Assembly: GCA_020061995.1 (NCBI GenBank)
Contig: JAGUXE010000318.1
Location: forward strand, 1-60,870
Source of the DNA: Ignavibacteriales bacterium
Lineage (GTDB): Bacteria > Bacteroidota > Ignavibacteria > Ignavibacteriales > Ignavibacteriaceae
DNA: 60,870 bases
Direction of reading: 5' to 3'
A model generated the notes under the pieces. That model did not search any database. It was given only the letters and a program-made list of their open reading frames with translations, and was not told the DNA's origin. Position 1 is the first letter of the stretch. Every line of letters starts with the position of its first letter. This document shows positions 45,391 through 58,519 of the stretch, piece after piece. Both the position numbers and the translations under genes were made by a program.

Positions 45391-45425
45391 TGATAATCTA
45401 TCTTGTTTTTATTTGACCAGCAGAA

Positions 45426-47177
45426 TTAATTCTCCAATTCACTCCATTCCATTTTATAAAGATTATAAAATATAATACAGCCTGCCAAAATACCTACCCC
45501 GATAAAAATAAGTGACTGAAGGTTATCACCCAATATAAAATTGCCAACTCCAAACAGTAAAGAATAAACCAACACCACACCTGAAAACCAATTTACGAAC
45601 ATTATTCCAAAACCACTATCACTTTTTACATCAGGAAGAGTATCCGAAATACGTTTCCATAAAACTCCCCCTGGATGAATTTTCTTATAAAACGAAATCA
45701 GCACTTCATTATCAGTCGGCTTGGTTAAATAGGTTACAACTAACCAAACAATCGTTGTTATTCCAACCAAAAAAAATAATGAATCAGGAAAAGAAATCCC
45801 TGCATATCTCACAAATGGTAAAATAATAAATGGAGTTATCATGGCAGATATTTCAGACCATGCATTGATACGCCACCAGAACCATCTCAAAATTAGCACT
45901 AATCCTAATCCGGCACCACATTCAAGAATAAATTCCCATGCTCCCGAAATTCTGGTAATAAACATTGTCACAAAAACAGAAACCACCATTAGTATTATTG
46001 TAGTAACTCTTGAGGCGAAAACATAATGCTTTTCCTCTTTTGATTGTAACATGAATCTTCTATAAAAATCATTTATTAAATAAGAAGTTCCCCAATTCAA
46101 TTGAGTTGCTATTGTACTCATATAAGCAGCAAAAAATGCAGCGACTAATAATCCCTTTAACCCGATTGGAAGAAAATCTCGCATTGCATAAATATAGCCC
46201 ATCCCTTTCTGATCAGGTCCAAGATCAGGATATAATACTAATGAAGCTAACCCGACAATAATCCAGGGCCAAGGACGGAGTCCATAATGAGCAATTTGAA
46301 AGAAGAGAACGGCAAAGAGGGAATGTTTTTCGTTTTTAGCCGACATCATTCGTTGAGCAACGTAACCCCCACCTCCCGGTTCAGCACCCGGATACCATGA
46401 TGCCCACCATTGTATTCCGATATAAGCAAGAAAGGATGAGACGGTTAAAGCAAACGCTCCTGAGATGGATGCAGGATCAGAAGTAATTTTGGGGAAAAAA
46501 TCAAAAACAAAAGGAGGTAACTTTTCTTTTAATCCCGAGATGCCACCTATTTCAGGAGCTTGTAAAACCAATACTGCAAGAATAATACACGCACCGATTG
46601 CAAGGATAAACTGGATCGCATCTGTAACAACAACTCCCCATAATCCGGAAATGGCTGAGTAAACTGCAACCAAAAACATACATCCAAAAACATAAAATAT
46701 GACTGTTGATTCAGGAATATCAAACATTCCGGTTAGGATGGACATCATTGCTTTATTTACCCAACCGAGAATAATGATATTCATAAATAAGCCAAGATAA
46801 ACAGCGCGAAAACCACGTAAAAATTTTGCCGGTTTACCCGAATACCGAATCTCTGCAAATTCAACTTCCGTCATAATTCCCGCCCTTCGCCAGGGCCGGG
46901 CAAAAAAGAAAACAGTTAACAATCCGCCAAAAACAAAGTTCCACCAAACCCAGTTTCCGGAGATACCATTTTTAGCAACTAATTCTGTTACGGCTAAAGG
47001 TGTGTCGGCAGCAAATGTGGTTGCAACCATAGAAAGCCCGGCAAGATACCAGGGGAGGTTTCTGCCCGAAAGGAAAAACTCATCGGTACTCTTACCTGCT
47101 CTTTTTGAATAATAAAAAGCAACGGCAATTATAAATACGAAGTAAACAAAAATTATTAGATAATCAATAAAATGCAT
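45426..47177 (-). CDS. Sodium:solute symporter (SSS family), long form
   Basis: A 583-residue sodium-coupled transporter. More than twelve helices include FLSGRNLPWYLAGLSMVATTFAAD (36-59, quoted as landmark), which is the SSS core with the unwound first helix, and the sodium-site helix near AAYMSTIATQLNWG (about 345-358). The N-terminal part matches SSS proteins of Bacteroidetes linked to sugar or sialic-acid-like uptake, but no substrate can be assigned. A second SSS gene lies 48 bases upstream on the same strand. The C-terminal extra helices (about 490-570) exceed the smaller family members. Confidence 0.9.
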   Translation of the reverse strand: MHFIDYLIIFVYFVFIIAVAFYYSKRAGKSTDEFFLSGRNLPWYLAGLSMVATTFAADTPLAVTELVAKNGISGNWVWWNFVFGGLLTVFFFARPWRRAGIMTEVEFAEIRYSGKPAKFLRGFRAVYLGLFMNIIILGWVNKAMMSILTGMFDIPESTVIFYVFGCMFLVAVYSAISGLWGVVVTDAIQFILAIGACIILAVLVLQAPEIGGISGLKEKLPPFVFDFFPKITSDPASISGAFALTVSSFLAYIGIQWWASWYPGAEPGGGGYVAQRMMSAKNEKHSLFAVLFFQIAHYGLRPWPWIIVGLASLVLYPDLGPDQKGMGYIYAMRDFLPIGLKGLLVAAFFAAYMSTIATQLNWGTSYLINDFYRRFMLQSKEEKHYVFASRVTTIILMVVSVFVTMFITRISGAWEFILECGAGLGLVLILRWFWWRINAWSEISAMITPFIILPFVRYAGISFPDSLFFLVGITTIVWLVVTYLTKPTDNEVLISFYKKIHPGGVLWKRISDTLPDVKSDSGFGIMFVNWFSGVVLVYSLLFGVGNFILGDNLQSLIFIGVGILAGCIIFYNLYKMEWSELEN

Positions 47178-47225
47178 TCTGAATACATCCTTAAATTTTA
47201 TGATTATTTATTTCTGAACAGGGAA

Positions 47226-48674
47226 TCAGATTTTCTTTTCTCTCTCACTTAACGATGCGAGAATCGACCCAACAATTACTGTTGCTAAAACCCCAATCAA
47301 AGTGAACCATGTCCATGCAACTAACTTTAAAGAAATAACTGTAACCATAATTAAAATGCCCGCCACAAAAGCAGCTAATGCATCTTCTTGTTTCGCTTTT
47401 TTATTTAATAAGCCGAGTAAGAATGTTCCAAGCAACCCTCCATATGTGAACGAGGCAATACTAAGAGCAAGTTCAACAACGGTTTGCGGGGAATTCATAA
47501 AGAAAATTGCAGAACCAATTAGCATAATCGTCCAAAGCACTGTAAATATTCTGGAAATCGGTAAATACTTTTCTTCTGTGGTATACTTACCAAAATAAGG
47601 AATAAATAAATCCATCATTGTTGAGGAAGAAAGTGAGCTTACAGAACCGGCAATTGTACTCATAGCGGCAGCAAAAAGCCCCGCTATGATAATGCCTGTA
47701 ACTCCAACTGGTAAATGATTAATTATAAAGTAAGGAAATATTTCATCTGACTTCATATTCATCTGACCAAAGAAAGCATACAACATCACTCCAAGTACGA
47801 GAAATACCGCAAATTGAAAAATGACAATTACACCACTTCCGATAATGGCTTTTTGTCCTTGCTTTAAATCCTTGGTGGCTAAAAGTCTCTGCACAATTAA
47901 TTGATCAGTTCCGTGTGAAGCCATTGATAAAAATGCACCTCCGAGAAGTCCACCAATTAAGGTATAAGGTTGGGCAAAAAATCCGCTTATTCCTTTATCA
48001 AAGCCCCAATTTATAATTGATAATTTATCCCCCGTTGCAGAAGCAGTTAATACTGAAGTCCATCCATCCGGCAGCATATAAAGTAAAAGAATTCCTGATA
48101 AAATTGCTCCGCCTAAATAGAGAAACATCTGAACTACATCAACCCAAATGATACCTTTAACTCCTCCTGTATAAGTGTAGATCAACGTAACTGCAGCAAT
48201 TATTACAATAGCAGAGGGATAACTTATATCAAGCATCAATTTAAGTGGGATCGCTGTAGCAAATAGTCTTACACCATCAGCAGCTGTTCTAGTAAATAAA
48301 AAAACTATAGATGCAAAGGATCGTGTTTTAACTCCGAAACGATTTTCAAGGTATACATAAGCTGTTGATAATTCCCCCTTGAAATAAGAAGGTAGAAAAA
48401 GATTAGCAATTATTATTCTTCCTATCAAATAACCGACAGTTAGTTGAAGAAAGTTTAAATTTGTAAGATAAGCTAGTCCGGGAATTGATATAAAAGTAAG
48501 AGTACTTGTCTCGGCAGCAACAATTGAAAAACAGACAGCCCACCAAGGGACTTTTGTTGAGCCGAGGAAATAATCTTTAACATTTTTTTGCTTTCCGCCT
48601 GAAAGAACACCAAATATCGCAATAGCCGTCATATAAACTATTACAATACCGTAATCTATATATGATATTTCCAC
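47226..48674 (-). CDS. Sodium:solute symporter (SSS family), short form
   Basis: A 482-residue sodium-coupled symporter with about 13 helices. The family core appears as FLGSTKVPWWAVCFSIVAAETS (36-57, landmark) and the sodium-site helix as FAAAMSTIAGSVSSLSSST (near 335). It differs clearly from the long SSS neighbour, so the two are not a recent duplication. It is 6 bases after the STAS gene, hence probably co-transcribed with it. Substrate unknown: sugars, amino acids, vitamins or carboxylates are all possible. Confidence 0.9.
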   Translation of the reverse strand: MEISYIDYGIVIVYMTAIAIFGVLSGGKQKNVKDYFLGSTKVPWWAVCFSIVAAETSTLTFISIPGLAYLTNLNFLQLTVGYLIGRIIIANLFLPSYFKGELSTAYVYLENRFGVKTRSFASIVFLFTRTAADGVRLFATAIPLKLMLDISYPSAIVIIAAVTLIYTYTGGVKGIIWVDVVQMFLYLGGAILSGILLLYMLPDGWTSVLTASATGDKLSIINWGFDKGISGFFAQPYTLIGGLLGGAFLSMASHGTDQLIVQRLLATKDLKQGQKAIIGSGVIVIFQFAVFLVLGVMLYAFFGQMNMKSDEIFPYFIINHLPVGVTGIIIAGLFAAAMSTIAGSVSSLSSSTMMDLFIPYFGKYTTEEKYLPISRIFTVLWTIMLIGSAIFFMNSPQTVVELALSIASFTYGGLLGTFLLGLLNKKAKQEDALAAFVAGILIMVTVISLKLVAWTWFTLIGVLATVIVGSILASLSEREKKI

Positions 48675-48680
48675 GTGTTT

Positions 48681-49028
48681 TTATTTATCTTTTAATTCTT
48701 GTAACGCTTCAGCTAAAGTTGTATGTACACTCAAAACTTTGTTTAACTGTGTAATACGGATTAGTGAAAGGACTTTTTCTGATGTAGAAACCAAACAGAC
48801 TTCACCGTTATTAGCATTAACCAATCGGTTAGCAACAAGTAAGGCACTAAGTCCGGTACTGTCGCATGATTCTACATCCGTTAAATCTATGATAAGCTTT
48901 TTAACAGATTCCAATTTCATCAACAAAGTAAATTCTGCTTTAACTAAGCCGGAATTGTTTGCATCAAGTTTATGTTCGTTCAATGAGAAGACTACAATAT
49001 CTTCGATTCGTTGTGTTGTAAAATTCAT
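48681..49028 (-). CDS. STAS-domain protein (anti-sigma factor antagonist type)
   Basis: A 115-residue STAS protein. The start at ATG 49028 is chosen over the upstream 49055 because AGGAAA lies six bases ahead and the product then starts with MNFTTQRIED, as in the family. The VDSTG-like phosphorylation loop reads ESCDSTGLSALL (about 53-64 from this start), with the Ser normally targeted by a SpoIIAB/RsbW-type kinase. The kinase is not in this window. It may belong to a partner-switching stress or motility pathway; its neighbours give no further clue. Confidence 0.88.
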   Translation of the reverse strand: MNFTTQRIEDIVVFSLNEHKLDANNSGLVKAEFTLLMKLESVKKLIIDLTDVESCDSTGLSALLVANRLVNANNGEVCLVSTSEKVLSLIRITQLNKVLSVHTTLAEALQELKDK

Positions 49029-49036
49029 TATGTTTC

Positions 49037-49561
49037 CTAAAACATTTGTATACAATTTAAGAAATTTTTATAAGATATTTCAGGGGTTGATTCATTAATC
49101 CGCAATTGTATCGAATAAAATTTATCGGAATCCATTTTCTCAAAGCCTATTACAAATTTTGTGTTTATGGAATAAGCCGCTGCAATATGGAAATAAGAAT
49201 CACCTCTTGATAAATCCATTACCACATCACTCCTCAATTTAGAAAGCTGTTCTGTGAATTTTTTAGTAGGCAAACCAAATTTGTTTTTATCTGTCTGATA
49301 AAACTCTATTTCTCTAATAGAATATTTTTGGTGGATATAATGAGCTTTAGCATTATTCAGAACTATTGTCACATCTTTTTTTTGTTGAAGCAGATGATCA
49401 ATAATTTTAAGGGATGCCAAAAAATCCTTCTCCTCCTCAGGTAAAATGAGAGTGAAGAAATGCGAACGGGTAATAAATTGATTTGTAGCTAAAACTGCTT
49501 CGCGTTTCTTTTTAGTAAAATAAACAAACCAAAGTGTAAGTAGACGTGTAAAAAAAATCAT
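49037..49561 (-). CDS. Degenerate GT9-like or DUF6913-type protein, half-size
   Basis: A 174-residue protein I can only partly place. Its pattern matches the N-terminal Rossmann half of GT9: the strand FFTLILPEEEKDFLASLKII, then DVTIVLNNAKA, and later DVVMDLSRGDSYFHIAAAY followed by KFVIGFE. There the enzymes have a conserved ...DLxxxxxS...RIGF segment. The donor-binding half is absent, so no transfer activity is expected. Bacteroidetes have small conserved proteins of this kind (DUF6913) with no known role. It lies between ligA and the STAS gene, both on the same strand. Confidence 0.6.
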   Translation of the reverse strand: MIFFTRLLTLWFVYFTKKKREAVLATNQFITRSHFFTLILPEEEKDFLASLKIIDHLLQQKKDVTIVLNNAKAHYIHQKYSIREIEFYQTDKNKFGLPTKKFTEQLSKLRSDVVMDLSRGDSYFHIAAAYSINTKFVIGFEKMDSDKFYSIQLRINESTPEISYKNFLNCIQMF

Positions 49562-49568
49562 AATTGTA

Positions 49569-51590
<2,022 letters not shown>

Positions 51591-52442
51591 TTATCTATTG
51601 TTATCAGTAACATTATCCGGATACCTTAAGCCATTTCTATCAACAATACATTTTAAAGCTCGCCCCTTTACGACGTTCAAAGGTAAAACTTCATTATTTA
51701 ATGTGAGCGAAACACCGCTTGAATTGCCAATTACTAAACTAAAACTTTCTGAAGCCTTTAGTTCAATAGATTGTTTGGGACGCAGATAATATTCCTTTTC
51801 CATATTTTTATCAGACACGATACTAAACCAACTTGAGTCAACCGCACGGATCGAAAGGATGAGACTATCTGATTCTGAAATTTCGTTCATAGTTTCAGAA
51901 TCTTCTAAAAATCTTCTTCTTTCGGCTAAACTACGTTCCTCTAAAACTTCTTCATAAGGCTTTTCTGTAATAATTTGTTTTGAACTTCCTCTAATCAGAA
52001 AAAAATAAATAGCAATAGCTAATACAACTAAAACAAAAGTTCCAATCATAATCAGTTGATTTTTATTATTAGGCGGAGGTTCTTTCTTGTAAGTATCGAA
52101 TATCTCATTGTTCCGTTGCGGTAGAGGTTTATTCATTGCATACTGTTGAGGTTGGTTTGTAGCCGGGGTTTCGTTTTCAATTGGTTGCTCAGCTTCGGCA
52201 GTATATTTACCATCGCGTATTTGCGAAAACTTTTTGAGCATTTTATTCTCATCCAGACCCACGGTTCGGACATACTCTTTCAGAAAGGCTCTGACATAAA
52301 TTTCCGGAAGGAATGTGAAATCACCAATTTCTATTGCTTCAAGAAACTTAATATCGATTTTTATTTTACTTGCAAGCTGCTCAAGACTCATACCCAGTGA
52401 TTCTCGAGCCTCTTTAAGTTCTGCTGAAAATGTTTCAAACAT
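51591..52442 (-). CDS. RodZ-like helix-turn-helix membrane protein
   Basis: A 283-residue bitopic protein. The N-terminal HTH_25 domain (about 5-75, LGMSLEQLASKIKIDIKFLEAI) contacts the cytoskeleton in RodZ rather than DNA. After a polar, Pro/Gln-rich linker comes one helix (129-150) and the outer DUF4115-type domain (about 195-275, IRAVDSSWFSI, then FSLVIGNSSGVSLTLNN). This is the complete domain order of RodZ, a cell-shape and MreB-associated protein. There is no mreB nearby. Confidence 0.88.
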   Translation of the reverse strand: MFETFSAELKEARESLGMSLEQLASKIKIDIKFLEAIEIGDFTFLPEIYVRAFLKEYVRTVGLDENKMLKKFSQIRDGKYTAEAEQPIENETPATNQPQQYAMNKPLPQRNNEIFDTYKKEPPPNNKNQLIMIGTFVLVVLAIAIYFFLIRGSSKQIITEKPYEEVLEERSLAERRRFLEDSETMNEISESDSLILSIRAVDSSWFSIVSDKNMEKEYYLRPKQSIELKASESFSLVIGNSSGVSLTLNNEVLPLNVVKGRALKCIVDRNGLRYPDNVTDNNR

Positions 52443-52480
52443 ATTTAGACATCATTTTAGTTTAGAAATTGTTATTCGAA

Positions 52481-53848
52481 TTAACTGTTTCGCTTTAAAA
52501 GAGCAGCAAATGCTCCATCCATTTTGTGTTTATGTGGAAGAGTTTGCACACAACCGTTTTCGTCTATTAATTCTTCATGAAGATAATTTTTTGCATTAAT
52601 TAATTCAAATTCAGGATGTGTTTTTAAGAATTTTGAAACAATATCAAAATTCTCTTCGGGCTCGGTTGTGCAAGTGCTATAGACAAGATAACCGCCGATC
52701 TTTACTAAACTCCCGGCTCTTTCAATTAAAGCATTTTGTAAATCATTTAAATTTCTGATATCAAGTAAATCTTTCTTCCATTTAATGTCAGGTTTCTTAG
52801 ATAATGTACCCATCCCTGAGCAAGGCACATCAGCAAGAACTCTATCAAAAAGCTCTTCGCTTGTATATTCTAACGAATCAGCCCAAACAGTTTTGACACA
52901 AGTAATTGCTAATCTGTTAAGATTTTTATCAAGCATTTTTAATCTTGATTCAAACTTGTCAATTGAAACAATCTCTCCGTTATTATTCATAAGGTCTGCA
53001 AGATAAACGGATTTACCGCCCGGAGCCGCACATAGATCAAGAACACTCATCCCTGGTTCAGCTTGAAGAAGTTTACACGCAAGTCCGGCACTTTCATCCT
53101 GAATATTAAAATATCCTTCGATAAAATATTGCCATTGAGTAATGTTTGATAAGTTTTGGAGTTTAAAAAATTCAGGTAAATATTTACCTAATGTGAATTT
53201 CAAATTTACAGAATCAAGTAGATGTTGAAATTCGGGTGAGCTGATTTTTAATAAATTAACTCGAAGTGTGAGATAGGGTCTTTCGTTATTTGCAATGAGA
53301 AGGGCTTCTGTAGCTTCTTTTCCATATCGATTCAACCATCTTTTTACCAACCATGATGGATGTGAATAATACGCAGCCATATAACCGATGGTATCCTCCT
53401 CCGGATCGGGATAACGTAGGTTGTTTTTATTTTTTAGGATGTTTCTTAATACTGCATTTGTAATATCTGCAGGTTTCTGCCCTTGAAGTTTTTTAACAAA
53501 TTCAACGGCTTCATTAACTGCAGCATACTCAGGGACTTTATCTAGAAACATTATTTGATAGAGAGCCACGCGAAGTGCATTCTTTAAAATTGGAATTGCC
53601 TTTGAGAATTGTCCTTTATAAAAACCACTCAATATCCAATCCAACCTTCCCATCCATCGAACAACGCCATGAACAATTTCATATAAAAGAGCTTTATCCT
53701 GACCGCTCAACTCATTGTTTTTCATTTCATTATCAAGAAGCTTGTCAAGATAAGCGTCAGTTCTTTCAACACGATTTAATATTTTTACAGCAAGACCTCT
53801 TACGCCGGTATAGAGATCACGTACAAGATGTTCTTCTAATTTTGTCAT
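52481..53848 (-). CDS. rsmB: 16S rRNA cytosine-967 methyltransferase RsmB
   Basis: A 455-residue RNA m5C methyltransferase. The N-terminal NusB-like domain is about 15-145, and the AdoMet-binding fold starts with LDLCAAPGGKSVYLADL (about 268-284). The two catalytic cysteines are in DVPCSGMGTLSKKPDI (about 340) and VYSTCTTEPEEN (about 393). It modifies C967 of 16S rRNA in E. coli. Beginning at MTKLEEHL, it is separated by 6 bases from the downstream end of the GlmU-like gene. Confidence 0.94.
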   Translation of the reverse strand: MTKLEEHLVRDLYTGVRGLAVKILNRVERTDAYLDKLLDNEMKNNELSGQDKALLYEIVHGVVRWMGRLDWILSGFYKGQFSKAIPILKNALRVALYQIMFLDKVPEYAAVNEAVEFVKKLQGQKPADITNAVLRNILKNKNNLRYPDPEEDTIGYMAAYYSHPSWLVKRWLNRYGKEATEALLIANNERPYLTLRVNLLKISSPEFQHLLDSVNLKFTLGKYLPEFFKLQNLSNITQWQYFIEGYFNIQDESAGLACKLLQAEPGMSVLDLCAAPGGKSVYLADLMNNNGEIVSIDKFESRLKMLDKNLNRLAITCVKTVWADSLEYTSEELFDRVLADVPCSGMGTLSKKPDIKWKKDLLDIRNLNDLQNALIERAGSLVKIGGYLVYSTCTTEPEENFDIVSKFLKTHPEFELINAKNYLHEELIDENGCVQTLPHKHKMDGAFAALLKRNS

Positions 53849-53854
53849 AAATTT

Positions 53855-55126
53855 TTAATACGGATAACCGCGTTTTCTCCTTTCTTTTTGAGTTAAATCA
53901 AATATTTTACGGAACAATTTTTCTTCAGATTCACTCATAACTTTCGAACGCCTGTGAAGAACGCGTTTGGCAGTTTCAATTGTTCTCTCTAAATCATAAG
54001 TTGTCATTGAATCACTTCCACCCCATGAAAACGAAGGGATGTATTTGGGAGGGAAATCAGCACCATAAATATTGCATGAAAAACCAACCATTGTTCCGGT
54101 ATTAAACATTGTATTGATAGCCGTCTTACAATGGTCCCCCATTATTAAGCCTAAAAATTGACAACCGCTATTTACAATCTCACCATTGATATACATCTTC
54201 ACACTGCCATAGTTATTTTTTAGATCACTGCAGTTTGTATCTGCACCTAAGTTAACCCAGCTTCCCAAATAAGCATGTCCTAAAAATCCGGAATGTTGTT
54301 TGTTAGTATAAGGAAGAATAATTGAATGTTCTACTTCACCCCCAACTTTGCAGACCTTACCGATACTAACATTCTCATAAATTCTAGCGCAACTTTTTAC
54401 CTGGCTTTTCTCACCAACAAAAACCGGTCCTTCGATAACTGCATTCGGATAAACGATTGCATCTTTTGAGATATAAATAAATCCACCGGTAGCGTCTAAA
54501 ACTGCGCCGGATTTAATCTCAGCTCCCTCCTCAATAAAGATGCTTTCTTCGTTTATTAAGTAAGCACCCGGATAAATTTTCCCTCTTAAATTTTCTTTCT
54601 TTTTGAAGTCAATATTTTGGGTTAGATATTTAAAATCTTTTTCCATTTCGATATGGTTATAATTAATCAGGTCCCAGACATAATTTATTACAGGGATTTC
54701 CACCTTTTCCACAAGTAAACCATCAAAATTTGCCGGGGTTAAAAGATCATATAAAGAATTTTTTACTTCTTGCAATTTTTTTCCTGAAACCCGTGCTGCA
54801 ATAATATTATCGTCTGCCATATAGAGTTTATCTTCCGAGTCATTCAAAGGAATTATTTCAGCAAGATTCTCGGGTGCGATTATTCTTCCATTAATAAAAA
54901 GACAAGTGTCGTCTTCAATTGAATTAACTTTATAACCCGGATTTTTTGAAGTTAGGAATGCTTCTAAATAAGGACGAGTATGTAAAGAAACTTTTACTTC
55001 CGGATATGCTCTTGCAATTTTATCTCTTAGAGAAGAGATTCCGCATACCAAATTATATGCTGGTCGTGAAAAAATGAGTGGTTCAAGGCGGTCAAAATAT
55101 ATATCTTCAAAAATACAGAGTTGCAT
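53855..55126 (-). CDS. GlmU-like sugar nucleotidyltransferase/left-handed beta-helix protein
   Basis: A 423-residue protein. The N-terminal half begins with CIFEDIYFDRLEPLIFSRPAYNLVCG and corresponds to the NTP_transf_4 family, a divergent nucleotidyltransferase fold. From about 175 a left-handed beta-helix follows with hexapeptide-like rungs (YPNAVIEGPVFVGEKSQVKS and later GSWVNLGADTNCSDLKN). Bacteroidetes GlmU-like proteins of this sort are annotated as sugar nucleotidyl/acyltransferases, probably in cell-wall sugar synthesis, but they lack the standard GlmU pyrophosphorylase signature. Complete gene; function only by analogy. Confidence 0.85.
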   Translation of the reverse strand: MQLCIFEDIYFDRLEPLIFSRPAYNLVCGISSLRDKIARAYPEVKVSLHTRPYLEAFLTSKNPGYKVNSIEDDTCLFINGRIIAPENLAEIIPLNDSEDKLYMADDNIIAARVSGKKLQEVKNSLYDLLTPANFDGLLVEKVEIPVINYVWDLINYNHIEMEKDFKYLTQNIDFKKKENLRGKIYPGAYLINEESIFIEEGAEIKSGAVLDATGGFIYISKDAIVYPNAVIEGPVFVGEKSQVKSCARIYENVSIGKVCKVGGEVEHSIILPYTNKQHSGFLGHAYLGSWVNLGADTNCSDLKNNYGSVKMYINGEIVNSGCQFLGLIMGDHCKTAINTMFNTGTMVGFSCNIYGADFPPKYIPSFSWGGSDSMTTYDLERTIETAKRVLHRRSKVMSESEEKLFRKIFDLTQKERRKRGYPY

Positions 55127-55240
55127 ATAGTTCCCAATGAAGGTGGAAAAATATTTATGGCAAATTACGTATTCTTTTCATTTGAACAAAAGAGAATTAT
55201 TGCCGATTAATTTTAAATAAAAGTTACAAATACCTCAAAT

Positions 55241-55271
55241 AAAAAAAGCTATTCCAAATATGAATAGCTTT
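55241..55271 (-). terminator. Terminator of rpmE2
   Basis: A 10-bp stem (55245-55254 with 55262-55271, loop 7) is followed on the minus strand by seven T. It lies 25 bases downstream of the rpmE2 stop. Confidence 0.87.
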
Positions 55272-55295
55272 CTTAATAAAACTATGTTACGGCTA

Positions 55296-55547
55296 TTAGT
55301 TTGAGGGTTTACCGTATTTTTTCATAAATTTCTCAACTCTTCCGGCGGTATCTAATAGTTTCTGTTTACCTGTGAAGAATGGATGCGAACCACTTGAAAT
55401 TTCTAAACGAATAAGAGGATAGCTTTTTCCGTCTTCCCATTCAATCGTTTCCGTGGTTTTAATTGTTGACCGGGTCAAAATAGCAAAATCACATGAGAAA
55501 TCTTTAAACACTACCGGTCTGTACTGCGGATGAATCCCTTTTTTCAT
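55296..55547 (-). CDS. rpmE2: 50S ribosomal protein L31, type B
   Basis: An 83-residue L31 of the zinc-independent B type. The hallmark is [11 protein letters not shown] (6-16), and the [23 protein letters not shown] section (about 51-73, landmark only) is the C-terminal signature. It lacks the CxxC pair of the zinc-binding A type; a single Cys (residue 19) remains. It is transcribed as a single gene with its own terminator. L31 bridges the small and large ribosomal subunits. Confidence 0.96.
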   Translation of the reverse strand: MKKGIHPQYRPVVFKDFSCDFAILTRSTIKTTETIEWEDGKSYPLIRLEISSGSHPFFTGKQKLLDTAGRVEKFMKKYGKPSN

Positions 55548-55638
55548 TTCCTGAACCTTATTTTAATTTTCTAACTAGTCTGTAAATATATTATATCAGC
55601 TTGATTTTTCCAATATTCGAGTAAAAATAAAATTCTAC

Positions 55639-56139
55639 TCACCTTTTCCTGAAAATTGCACTAAATATTGAACTCCCAAGTAATCCGGTTAAAAATGTAC
55701 CGATAAACCCGAAAAGTGCCTGCAAAAACGGAGTTTGCGTTCTTGAGTTTTCTTCAAGCAACTTTTCTATTTCAACTTCTGACTTTCCGGCTGAAGTTAA
55801 TATCTGTCTATAAGAGTCTTGAATTTCATTAAAATATTCAGGATAAAGTAGAGTTGTAAATATTATTGATGAGAAAAAGATTAATACACCCGCAATTATT
55901 GTAATCAACAATCCGTCTTTAATTAAATTTGAATATGACTTGCCTGACTCACCATTTGAACCTACTTCAAGAGAAGACTTTTTCAATCCGATGAAAAGTA
56001 GAACAAATTGGAAAATAATAACAATCCAAAATAAGTTTAATAAAATGGGATCTTTGAACCATCCGGTAAAACCCATTATAATTGTCCAAATAGCTACACT
56101 AATCCCTGTATATATACCAAATTTGATTGATGTACTCAT
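55639..56139 (-). CDS. DUF4199 membrane protein
   Basis: A 166-residue four-helix membrane protein of the DUF4199 family, common in Bacteroidetes and of unknown function. Helices lie at about 5-25, 32-52, 72-98 and 140-162. The family-typical FGIYTGISVAI opening and the YSNLIKDGLLITIIAGVL segment (about 69-86) are seen. A polar loop (100-135) between the third and fourth helices includes an acidic Glu-rich helix. It stands alone between rpmE2 and the EamA transporter gene. Confidence 0.85.
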   Translation of the reverse strand: MSTSIKFGIYTGISVAIWTIIMGFTGWFKDPILLNLFWIVIIFQFVLLFIGLKKSSLEVGSNGESGKSYSNLIKDGLLITIIAGVLIFFSSIIFTTLLYPEYFNEIQDSYRQILTSAGKSEVEIEKLLEENSRTQTPFLQALFGFIGTFLTGLLGSSIFSAIFRKR

Positions 56140-56200
56140 TGCGCAATCCTTTCATAATTAGATTGAGGTAAAATAGCAAGTTTTATTCAGTAACCAAATA

Positions 56201-57091
56201 TCATCTTAAAAATAGAATAGCAATTCCTACAACCGCAATAACTGCTCCGGTTATACTTCTATAAGTAAGTTTTTCTTTGTAAACATATTTAATCATTGGA
56301 AGCATGATAATTGGCATGGTTGACATCAATGTAGCGGCAATTCCAACTTTAGTATGAACGATAGCAATCAAACTGAAAGTTATACCTAAATAGGGTCCAA
56401 CAATGCTACCGGCAATTGTTAATCCGAGAGATTTGAAATCATTGCGATAAAGTTTTATCGGATTTTTATATCTTTTTGCTAATAATAAAATTGGAAATAA
56501 TATTATTATAGATGAAGCAATTCGAATAAATGTTGCAACAAATCCATGGATTTCTCCTTCATTGAATGCAAGTTTTGCAAAGATTAATCCCCCGGCTTGT
56601 CCGAGTGCACCAAGTAATCCATGAATGATACCGATTCTACTAATTTTATATTTTGAAGTTGGGGTTTCTTGTCTTTCAAGAATTACGAGTGCGATACCCC
56701 CTAAAGTAATAATCATCCCTAATAATCCTAATAAAGAAATTCTTTCAGCTAAGAAAAAATAACCAAGAATCGCAGTCATGCCTGGAGATATTGCCATCAA
56801 TAACATACTGAATCTTGCACCGATATGTTGATAAGCTTTAAATAAAAATGTATCTCCGATAACAAGACCAACAATACCACTAGCACTCAGCAATAGTATC
56901 TGTTTTGATGAAATTTCATATGAGATTCCACCAATTAAAATTGTAAGCATCAACCAGAATGCCGCAAAAAAAAGTCTGTTAATATTTAATTGTACCGAAC
57001 CAATTCGATGAGTCGCTTCAGCAAAAATTATTGAAGTAGCCGACCAAAGCAGTGCTGTAAGTAAAGCAGACAATTCTCCCGTAAATGGCAA
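56201..57091 (-). CDS. EamA-family (DMT) transporter
   Basis: A 296-residue inner-membrane transporter with ten helices in two EamA repeats. The first repeat starts GELSALLTALLWSATSIIFAEA (5-26, landmark) and the second at about 152 (GIIHGLLGALGQAGGLIFAKLA). The C-terminal helices and the internal repeat are complete. DMT proteins export metabolites or drugs; the substrate cannot be inferred. The gene lies between enolase and DUF4199 genes and its stop is 61 bases from the latter's start. Confidence 0.92.
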   Translation of the reverse strand: MPFTGELSALLTALLWSATSIIFAEATHRIGSVQLNINRLFFAAFWLMLTILIGGISYEISSKQILLLSASGIVGLVIGDTFLFKAYQHIGARFSMLLMAISPGMTAILGYFFLAERISLLGLLGMIITLGGIALVILERQETPTSKYKISRIGIIHGLLGALGQAGGLIFAKLAFNEGEIHGFVATFIRIASSIIILFPILLLAKRYKNPIKLYRNDFKSLGLTIAGSIVGPYLGITFSLIAIVHTKVGIAATLMSTMPIIMLPMIKYVYKEKLTYRSITGAVIAVVGIAILFLR

Positions 57092-57120
57092 TTAAATTCC
57101 TTTTTTTAATAGTGAACCAA

Positions 57121-57147
57121 TAAAAAAGCCGTCAATTTGACGGCTTA
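57121..57147 (-). terminator. Terminator of eno
   Basis: A 9-10 bp stem (57126-57134 with 57138-57146) is followed on the minus strand by six T. It sits about 25 bases past the enolase stop. Confidence 0.9.
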
Positions 57148-57171
57148 TAATATAATAATATAAATAAAATA

Positions 57172-58482
<1,311 letters not shown>

Positions 58483-58519
58483 CTAATTTGAGTTTCTAAA
58501 TTTTTATTTTTAACAATAT

